Assembly (NCBI RefSeq): GCF_000484695.1
Contig: NZ_AXVR01000040.1
Location: forward strand, 1-46,421
Length of the DNA: 46,421 nucleotides
Source of the DNA: Salinispora cortesiana
GTDB taxonomy: Bacteria > Actinomycetota > Actinomycetes > Mycobacteriales > Micromonosporaceae
Reading direction: 5' to 3'
Below, piece by piece: positions 42,239 through 46,421 of this stretch. Below the pieces are notes generated by a model, which saw only the letters and a list, made by a program, of their open reading frames with translations, made no database searches and was not told the DNA's origin. How positions within the stretch are numbered: the stretch's first letter is position 1; every line of letters begins with the position of its first letter. A program made the position numbers and the translations under genes.

Positions 42239-42418
42239 ATGATTCGGCTATTCCGTCGACTCCGCCGCCGGCCCGCACGGCTGGACGCCACCGGTCCCGC
42301 CACGGTGTATTCGGCGCGGGCCGGTGCCTACCGCCCGCTGTGGGACCAGCCGACGGTGATCCTCGATCATCGGCCGTTGATGACCCGGTTGGCCCGACAG
42401 CGGGCCTGCCGCCGGTGA
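42239..42418 (+). CDS. small basic protein, first gene of an overlapping chain
   Basis: A 59-residue protein from ATG 42239. It begins MIRLFRRLRRRPARLDATGP and has AYRPLWDQPTVILDHRPL. The start is strongly basic and may bind nucleic acid or membrane. The ribosome site GGGTGAGGGAG is good but lies in a hairpin. Its stop overlaps the next start as TGATG. Family unknown. Confidence 0.55.
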   Translation: MIRLFRRLRRRPARLDATGPATVYSARAGAYRPLWDQPTVILDHRPLMTRLARQRACRR

Positions 42419-42669
42419 TGGCCACCCACGCCCGGCCCAGCCCGGGCAGCCTGTCGACGGTGCAGCTTCGCAACCGGATGATCCTGTCCGCCCGTCGGAT
42501 CATCACCGAGCACTGGCCGCGGGTGGACCGGTGCCCGATCTGCCGGTCCGCATGGCCGTGTCCGCCCACCGAGACCGCCTACGACTACCTCGCCACGGTC
42601 GGGCAGGACAACTGGGCGCCCCCGCTGGATGCGCAGGGCCGGCGATCGTGTGCCGATGCCAGCGCCTGA
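42418..42669 (+). CDS. small protein with a CPIC zinc-finger-like motif
   Basis: An 83-residue protein, ATG 42418 overlapping the previous stop by one base. The middle has LRNRMILSARRIITEHWPRV followed by RCPICRSAWPCPPT, i.e. a CxxC plus a third Cys, reminiscent of a zinc site. No family is recognised. Its 3' end overlaps the next start by 14 bp. Confidence 0.6.
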   Translation: MATHARPSPGSLSTVQLRNRMILSARRIITEHWPRVDRCPICRSAWPCPPTETAYDYLATVGQDNWAPPLDAQGRRSCADASA

Positions 42670-42763
42670 ACCCCCCGAACCGCCGACGGCTAGGGAGAAG
42701 CTGATTACCGCGCTGGTGTTGGTGATCGTGGTTACCGCCGTGGTGATCGGGCAGTTCAGGTGA
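42656..42763 (+). CDS. tiny single-pass membrane peptide
   Basis: A 35-residue peptide, MPAPEPPEPPTAREK then LITALVLVIVVTAVVIGQFR: a Pro/Glu-rich head and one membrane helix. Start and stop overlap neighbours on both sides (14 bp and 4 bp), which favours translation. Its size precludes similarity-based calls. Confidence 0.5.
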   Translation: MPAPEPPEPPTAREKLITALVLVIVVTAVVIGQFR

Positions 42764-42993
42764 TCGCCCAGTCCGCAAGCACCGGGCTGAGTGCGGGGGC
42801 CACTCTGACCCTGGACCGACACGCCTCTCCGCAGTTCGTTCACCCGGTCACGGTCCGGGTGATCCGGGTCCTCGATCGGCCGACCTACCCCGGGTGGGCG
42901 TGGGTGGAGGGCTACGAGTTGGACAGACCGGACGGCCAGGCGGTCTGGAAACGGCAACTTTTCATCAAACTTGGAGGACGCGATGGGCGATAG
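42760..42993 (+). CDS. small protein of unknown function
   Basis: A 77-residue protein from GTG 42760, overlapping the preceding stop (GTGA). It looks like a small beta-barrel: TLTLDRHASPQFVHPVTVRV, then WAWVEGYELDRPDGQAVWKR. No family is recognised. Its stop lies 11 bp inside the methyltransferase gene, which starts behind a GGAGG within this gene. Confidence 0.6.
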   Translation: MIAQSASTGLSAGATLTLDRHASPQFVHPVTVRVIRVLDRPTYPGWAWVEGYELDRPDGQAVWKRQLFIKLGGRDGR

Positions 42994-43789
42994 TCAGAAC
43001 CTGATCGATCACTACGTGCATAGCTACGACGAAGGCGGTCGTCTGGAGGCGACCATTCGGGGTCGGCTGGAGGCGGCCCGGTTGCACGAGCTGCTGGACC
43101 GCTACCTGCCGTCGGCACCCTGTCGAGTCGCCGACATCGGGGGTGGACCGGGCGCGCACGCAGTGTGGATGCAGGGTCAGGGCCACGCGGTCGAACTGCT
43201 TGACCCAGTGGCCCATCATGTCGAGCAAGCTCGCAATGCGGGGGTGTCGGCGGTTGTCGGCGATGCTCGAAGCCTGCCCTGGGATGGAACTTCGTTCGAC
43301 GCCGCACTTCTGGCGGGGCCGTTGTACCACCTGACGGACTTGCGGGAGCGGCGGGTGGCGTTGGCCGAGGCGGTGCGGGTGACCCGACCCGGCGGCCTGG
43401 TGGCGGTGGTGGCTCTGGGGCGACACGCGAACCTTTTCGGCGCGGCCATTGCCGGGCAACTCATTCAGCGTCGGCCTATCGTTGAGGACATCCAGCGAGA
43501 GGGATGGAGCCGCCGCAACGACCGGTGGCCGGCAGCAACCTATTACCACACCGTTGACGGTCTACGCGATGAGCTGACTGGGGCGGGGTTACAGATAGTC
43601 AATGTGCACGGGGTCGGTGGGCCGGGCGGGTGGCTTGCGGTTGCAGTTGACCGGTACGAATTGGACGACACGGGAGTGGCCGACATGGTGCTAGCCGCCC
43701 AGATGGCGGACGACCAGTGTCCCGAGCTGATCCACGCCAGCGCTAACCTGCTCGCGGTCGGCAGGGTCCCGCAAGTAGGTGCACTGTGA
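42983..43789 (+). CDS. class I SAM-dependent methyltransferase
   Basis: A 268-residue Rossmann-type methyltransferase from ATG 42983 behind TTGGAGG. The SAM loop is CRVADIGGGPGAHAVWM (about residues 46-62), the acidic strand end is VELLDPVAHHVEQA, motif III is VVGDARSLPWDGTSFDAALL, and a PLYHL segment follows as in small-molecule enzymes of this class. Nothing shows a DNA-recognition domain, so a DNA methylase is unlikely. The substrate is unknown. It lies in the middle of an overlapping gene chain, with GTGA overlap to the next gene. Confidence 0.9.
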   Translation: MGDSQNLIDHYVHSYDEGGRLEATIRGRLEAARLHELLDRYLPSAPCRVADIGGGPGAHAVWMQGQGHAVELLDPVAHHVEQARNAGVSAVVGDARSLPWDGTSFDAALLAGPLYHLTDLRERRVALAEAVRVTRPGGLVAVVALGRHANLFGAAIAGQLIQRRPIVEDIQREGWSRRNDRWPAATYYHTVDGLRDELTGAGLQIVNVHGVGGPGGWLAVAVDRYELDDTGVADMVLAAQMADDQCPELIHASANLLAVGRVPQVGAL

Positions 43790-44250
43790 CCGCCAGGTCG
43801 GCTCGTGCGGTAGCCGAGTACGCCGCCCACGGCTGGCCGGCACAACCACGCCGCTGGGGGACTGCGTTGCAGGCATCGCGGTTCGACGTACTGGAGATCT
43901 CCTCACCGATTGGGGCGATAATCCACCACCGGCTGCTCACCCGGGTACCTACTGCCACCATCCGTCCGCCGTGGTGGTCGATGCTGCTGGGCCCGGCCAG
44001 CGTGGCGGATCGGATGCGTTGGATGTTCGTGTTCGCTGCCGACTTTCTGGACCCTGACCAGGTCGCCCGGGATGGTGGGCGGCTGCACCATGGGGCGGAT
44101 GCCTGGGTGCCAGCACCGCCGGGGCTTACCCCTGATGGGTTGACGGTCGGCTGGGTAGTGCCGCCTGCTCAGGCGCACTGGCGTCCGTACCGGCCGGACG
44201 GGGTTTTTGACAGTCTCGGTTGGCTGCTGCGCTCCCGTGTCACGCAATGA
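43786..44250 (+). CDS. primase/polymerase N-terminal-like protein, probably inactive
   Basis: A 154-residue protein from GTG 43786 overlapping the methyltransferase stop. AVAEYAAHGWPAQPRRWG and the end WVPAPPGLTPDGLTVGWVVP resemble the 'bifunctional DNA primase/polymerase N-terminal' proteins of actinomycete elements (YAAxGWPV...; WIPAPPTxTPDG). The usual metal-binding Asp pair is not obvious, and the protein is short. It may be a relic or a regulatory derivative. Assignment is by remembered pattern. Confidence 0.6.
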   Translation: MTARSARAVAEYAAHGWPAQPRRWGTALQASRFDVLEISSPIGAIIHHRLLTRVPTATIRPPWWSMLLGPASVADRMRWMFVFAADFLDPDQVARDGGRLHHGADAWVPAPPGLTPDGLTVGWVVPPAQAHWRPYRPDGVFDSLGWLLRSRVTQ

Positions 44251-44606
44251 CGCCTGTTGTCCCGAGCCCTGAGGCCAGTGCCGCCGCCCGTTGGTGGGCC
44301 AACGAGCTCGCCACCGGCACAGCGATGCTACGGCGGCGCTTCACTGCCGCCCAGGCCGACCGGTTCGCCGCCGCTCTGGCCGAGCTGATCGATCAGCGCC
44401 TCGGCAGGCAGGCGCCTCAGCAGGGCTCCGCGGTGACGATCGATTGCGACTACCGGCTGCACCCGTTGCTGGCCGACGCGGCGTGGCGGTCCGGTCTGTT
44501 GGTGAGCATGTATGACCTGCCGATGCGGACATACATGTGGATCACCCCTGGTCGAGTGGCGGTATCCGAGGGCAGGGCCCCCGAGGAGATTGTCTGGGCG
44601 GCGTGA
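44247..44606 (+). CDS. conserved-looking small protein, unknown family
   Basis: A 119-residue protein from ATG 44247, overlapping the previous stop (ATGA). Helical first half (ARWWANELATGTAMLRRRFT, RFAAALAELIDQRLG), then YRLHPLLADAAWRSGLLVSM and a C-terminal MYDLPMRTYMWITPGRVAVS. It is the last member of the overlapping chain. The 167 bp after it contain only a doubtful 29-residue frame at 44603 and a Cys-rich stretch without a start. Confidence 0.65.
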   Translation: MTPVVPSPEASAAARWWANELATGTAMLRRRFTAAQADRFAAALAELIDQRLGRQAPQQGSAVTIDCDYRLHPLLADAAWRSGLLVSMYDLPMRTYMWITPGRVAVSEGRAPEEIVWAA

Positions 44607-44773
44607 CCAGCTTGACCCCTCCGGCGGGCACTGCGGTTGCCGGGAGCCGGGCTGCGGCCCTGGCCAGCGCGTGTCACGGCGGCCCGGTTTGACGGCCGGT
44701 CGTACGGTGCGGTAGTGACCCGCACACCGATCGTGATCACTGCTGTGGCGGCAGCCCACCGACGAGGGGAGCG

Positions 44774-45199
44774 ATGGTGCGCCGGGACGTAGCTGCATCC
44801 TTGATTGGCGTCCTCGTCGGCCTGGCGCTCAGTTGGCTAGTCCTAGCCACCTCCCAGGCATCCCAGGGCAGCAACAGCACGGATCCCGTGACTTGGGGTC
44901 CTCAGGAGCCGACCCCGGCAGCGCAGACCACAGTGTTTGGTGTGGTAGCGCTCATGTGGTCCGCCGGATGCAACGGCGGAGAGCAGATCGCACTCGATCC
45001 GGGACGGTACGAGATGGGCACCTGCACCCTGGACACCGGGGATGAGGTGACGGTTGCCGTGTTCGCTCCGGGGGCCCAGTCCGGGTGGGTGGAGTCAATG
45101 CGGCAGTTCGGGGCGGTTGTGGTGGAGGGCGATCGGTGGGCGGTCGCCAGCCTGACCGCCACCGCCCCAGCGGAGTTTGCCGCCGCAGTCCCAAACTGA
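44774..45199 (+). CDS. secreted or membrane-anchored protein of unknown function
   Basis: A 141-residue protein from ATG 44774 behind GAGGGGAG. The N-terminus (VRRDVAASLIGVLVGLALSW, then LVLATSQASQ) is a basic head plus hydrophobic core, i.e. a signal peptide or anchor. The exported part has Cys pairs (SAGCNGGEQ, MGTCTLDTGD) that could form a disulfide, and a beta-rich DEVTVAVFAPGAQSGWVES. No family is recognised. It ends at a strong terminator. Confidence 0.75.
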   Translation: MVRRDVAASLIGVLVGLALSWLVLATSQASQGSNSTDPVTWGPQEPTPAAQTTVFGVVALMWSAGCNGGEQIALDPGRYEMGTCTLDTGDEVTVAVFAPGAQSGWVESMRQFGAVVVEGDRWAVASLTATAPAEFAAAVPN

Positions 45200-45212
45200 C
45201 CACGCCAGCACG

Positions 45213-45256
45213 AAGCGCCCCGCCTGGCCTCACGGCCGGGCGGGGCGCTTGTTTTT
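45213..45256 (+). terminator. Rho-independent terminator, left copy
   Basis: A stem of AAGCGCCCCGCC (45213-45224) with GGCGGGGCGCTT (45239-45250), an inner GGCC pair and a TTTTT run at 45252-45256. It is nearly identical in inverted form to the terminator at 46141-46175. Confidence 0.92.
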
Positions 45257-45316
45257 GCTGCATCACCCACCTCCTAAACTCTTGCCTACGGCAAGGGTTT
45301 TTGTTAGGATTTCCTT

Positions 45317-45332
45317 GACAGGAACAAGGGGA
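45317..45332 (+). repeat. 16-bp leader repeat, copy 1
   Basis: GACAGGAACAAGGGGA just before the ribosome site of the gene at 45347. An identical copy is at 45601-45616. A small hairpin CTTGCC-TAC-GGCAAG plus a GGTTTTT run lies 20-45 bp upstream of this copy and looks like a second terminator. Confidence 0.75.
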
Positions 45333-45346
45333 GGGGGTGAGACTAG

Positions 45347-45550
45347 ATGAGTAACCGGATGGACCAGATCGTCGCAGCGGCGGCACGGCAGGGCTTCAGC
45401 GTCCGCCAAACCCGCACCGGGACGTGGATCTTCAGCAAGGGGATCACGACCCTGACGTTCGAGCACACGCCACACACTTCCAAGCAGTGGATGGACCTGC
45501 TCAACGCGCTACGCGGCGCTGGACTGCGGTTCCCCGCCCACCGGCGGTAA
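45347..45550 (+). CDS. small protein, possibly HicA/dsRBD-like
   Basis: A 67-residue protein from ATG 45347 behind GGGAGGGGG. It reads VAAAARQGFSVRQTRTGTWI then FSKGITTLTFEHTPHTSKQW. The helix-strand-strand-strand-helix pattern is that of HicA-like double-stranded-RNA-binding toxins, but the catalytic His of HicA (GSHH) is missing, so this is only a fold suggestion. It ends with a perfect hairpin at 45558-45585. It is paired with the gene at 45631 by a shared leader repeat. Confidence 0.65.
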   Translation: MSNRMDQIVAAAARQGFSVRQTRTGTWIFSKGITTLTFEHTPHTSKQWMDLLNALRGAGLRFPAHRR

Positions 45551-45557
45551 CCGCGAA

Positions 45558-45585
45558 GGGGGGCCGCGTAGCGGCGCGGCCCCCC
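45558..45585 (+). terminator. GC hairpin between the two cassette genes
   Basis: A perfect 11-bp stem GGGGGGCCGCG with its complement and a 6-base loop, 7 bp after the stop codon. No T-run follows; it could act as a partial terminator or processing site. Confidence 0.65.
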
Positions 45586-45600
45586 ACCCCATCCGGATCC

Positions 45601-45616
45601 GACAGGAACAAGGGGA
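45601..45616 (+). repeat. 16-bp leader repeat, copy 2
   Basis: Exact copy of 45317-45332 placed just before the GGAGG of the gene at 45631, so both cassette genes have the same 5' leader. Confidence 0.75.
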
Positions 45617-45630
45617 TGGAGGAATCCAGT

Positions 45631-46131
45631 ATGACACCCCAGCAGTGGCACGCCGCCGTAACCATTCGCCGCTGGAGCACGCAGCCCACCGACGATCAGC
45701 TCGCCGAGATCACCCGCGTCCTGCCCGGCTACGGCATCATCGTTGACACCGGCGTTGACCGGGTGCGCCTGGAGATGACCATCGAGGCGACCACCGTCCG
45801 CCAAGCCGCCGACGCGGCCGTCCGCGCGGCCCGCACCGCGCACAGCCAGGCAATCGGCAGCGCACCCGAGGTCACCGCCCTACGCGTCATCACCGCCGAG
45901 GACCACGAACGGGAGATCTCCCGACCACACCCGATGAGCCTCGTTGGCAACGCCGAGATCGCCCGCATCCTCAACGTGTCACGGCAGCGGGTCGAACAGC
46001 TCGCCCGGGAGAACGAGGCGTTCCCGGCCCCGGTCGCCCGGCTGGCCGCTGGTCCCGTATACACCCGGGGCAGCATCGACGCGTTCAACACCGGCTGGCA
46101 ACGCAAGCCAGGCCGACCGAAGACAACCTAG
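45631..46131 (+). CDS. helix-turn-helix protein with an excisionase-like C-terminal domain
   Basis: A 166-residue protein from ATG 45631 behind ATGGAGG (an in-frame ATG at 45616 is possible). Residues 1-105 are an unknown alpha/beta region (LAEITRVLPGYGIIVDTGVD). The C-terminal 60 residues are an AlpA/Xis-like winged helix: LVGNAEIARILNVSRQRVEQ, then FPAPVARLAAGPVYTRGSID, the pattern of small excisionases and MerR-like directionality factors. It could regulate the cassette or the integrase. It ends at a terminator homologous to the one at 45213. Confidence 0.75.
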   Translation: MTPQQWHAAVTIRRWSTQPTDDQLAEITRVLPGYGIIVDTGVDRVRLEMTIEATTVRQAADAAVRAARTAHSQAIGSAPEVTALRVITAEDHEREISRPHPMSLVGNAEIARILNVSRQRVEQLARENEAFPAPVARLAAGPVYTRGSIDAFNTGWQRKPGRPKTT

Positions 46132-46140
46132 ACACCACAA

Positions 46141-46175
46141 CGCCCCGCCCGGCCGTAAGGCCAGGCGGGGCGCTT
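46141..46175 (+). terminator. terminator-like hairpin, right inverted copy
   Basis: CGCCCCGCC (46141-46149) pairs with GGCGGGGCG (46164-46172) with an inner CGGCC/GGCC stem and a CTTT end. The 35-base sequence matches the reverse complement of the 45213 terminator at 34 of 35 positions. Confidence 0.85.
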
Positions 46176-46233
46176 TCGATGTCAGTCGACACCCGTCCAG
46201 GTCGCGAGGTGAATCCATGCCAGGGCGCGTTTT

Positions 46234-46267
46234 TGTCGTGCACTATTAGAGTTTGTGTCGTACACTA
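46234..46267 (+). promoter_or_regulatory. tandem 12-bp repeat at a probable leaderless promoter
   Basis: TGTCGTGCACTA at 46234-46245 and TGTCGTACACTA at 46256-46267 are 22 bp apart (two helical turns). TACACT at 46261-46266 would be a -10 box 6 bases before the ATG at 46273, where no ribosome site exists. Regulatory protein binding to the repeat is inferred. Confidence 0.55.
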
Positions 46268-46272
46268 ATTGC

Positions 46273-46421
46273 ATGACGCAGACGACCGCGGACACCGTCA
46301 CCTACTGGCACATCGCCGACGCCAGCTACGATGGCGGCCCGCTGATCTGCCGTGACTTCCTGGAACGCGCCGGCAACGCGCCGGCATGGAAGTGGGGCGA
46401 CGACGCCCCCGACGGGTTCGA
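46273..46421 (+). CDS. hypothetical protein, 5' part only
   Basis: From ATG 46273 an open frame runs past the window edge: TQTTADTVTYWHIADASYDG, then GPLICRDFLERAGNAPAWKW. The stretch 'WHIADASYDGGPLICRDF' is not one I can place. Only the first 49 codons are seen. No Shine-Dalgarno precedes it, so a leaderless transcript is likely. Confidence 0.55.
   Translation, partial: MTQTTADTVTYWHIADASYDGGPLICRDFLERAGNAPAWKWGDDAPDGF

Larger units (their letters stand above)
39050..46421. mobile_element. integrative element at tRNA-Ile, left part only
   Basis: From the tRNA-Ile 3' end to the window edge, gene content changes to integrase, XRE/TPR regulator, tiny overlapping genes, methyltransferase, primase/polymerase-like protein and terminator-bounded small genes. 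No transfer, replication or partition gene is visible so far. Site-specific integration into tRNA 3' ends by tyrosine recombinases is typical of actinomycete integrative elements (AICE) and islands. The boundary on the left is inferred to be at the T-arm/acceptor region; I found no second copy of the tRNA end within the window, so the right end is outside. Confidence 0.75.

Noticed and set aside
44603..44692. A 29-residue frame overlapping the stop of the last chain gene
   Set aside because: Only the GTGA overlap supports it; the translation is low-complexity and no ribosome site is convincing.
1..46421. CRISPR arrays, rRNA genes or complete insertion sequences
   Set aside because: I saw no regularly spaced direct repeats with spacers, no rRNA-like sequence and no transposase frame.

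Overview
The window is very GC-rich chromosomal DNA carrying the replication-origin region of an actinomycete. The order murJ, murJ-partner pseudokinase, sigM, anti-sigma factor, trxB, trxA, cwlM, parB, parA, rsmG, khpB/jag, yidC, yidD, rnpA, rpmH, dnaA, oriC, dnaN, gnd, recF, dciA (DUF721), gyrB, gyrA, DUF3566, tRNA-Ile is the conserved actinobacterial origin order. Protein details point to Micromonosporaceae (Salinispora or Micromonospora); the genus is my inference, not something the sequence proves.

Left flank (1-3.9 kb): accessory genes. An alpha/beta hydrolase is broken by an early stop and faces a TetR regulator across two matching operators. A small membrane protein follows, then debris of a SigE-type sigma factor and a HAD-like protein, then a second TetR gene divergent from an FAD monooxygenase, again with paired operators.

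Core (3.9-39.1 kb): CCA-adding enzyme; the envelope and redox block (murJ to cwlM); a GNAT protein; an aminotransferase/ATP-grasp pair; a HIT-like protein; ParAB with four parS sites, two of them inside parA; then the rsmG-khpB-yidC-yidD-rnpA-rpmH operon read away from dnaA. oriC lies between dnaA and dnaN, with many DnaA-box-like 9-mers, an inverted repeat and an AT-rich stretch. Perfect DnaA boxes also cluster outside oriC: between murJ and its pseudokinase, beside a parS site before parB, upstream of dnaA, and between gyrB and gyrA.

Right flank (39.1 kb to the edge): tRNA-Ile(GAT) is followed by a tyrosine recombinase, which marks the left end of an integrative element whose right end is outside the window. 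It carries an XRE/TPR regulator, a structured leader, a chain of seven overlapping genes (four tiny proteins, a methyltransferase, a primase/polymerase-like protein, one unknown), a secreted protein, and a two-gene cassette bounded by near-identical inverted terminator sequences. A gene with a tandem-repeat, probably leaderless, promoter runs off the end. The unexplained biology is mostly here and in the scattered DnaA-box clusters.
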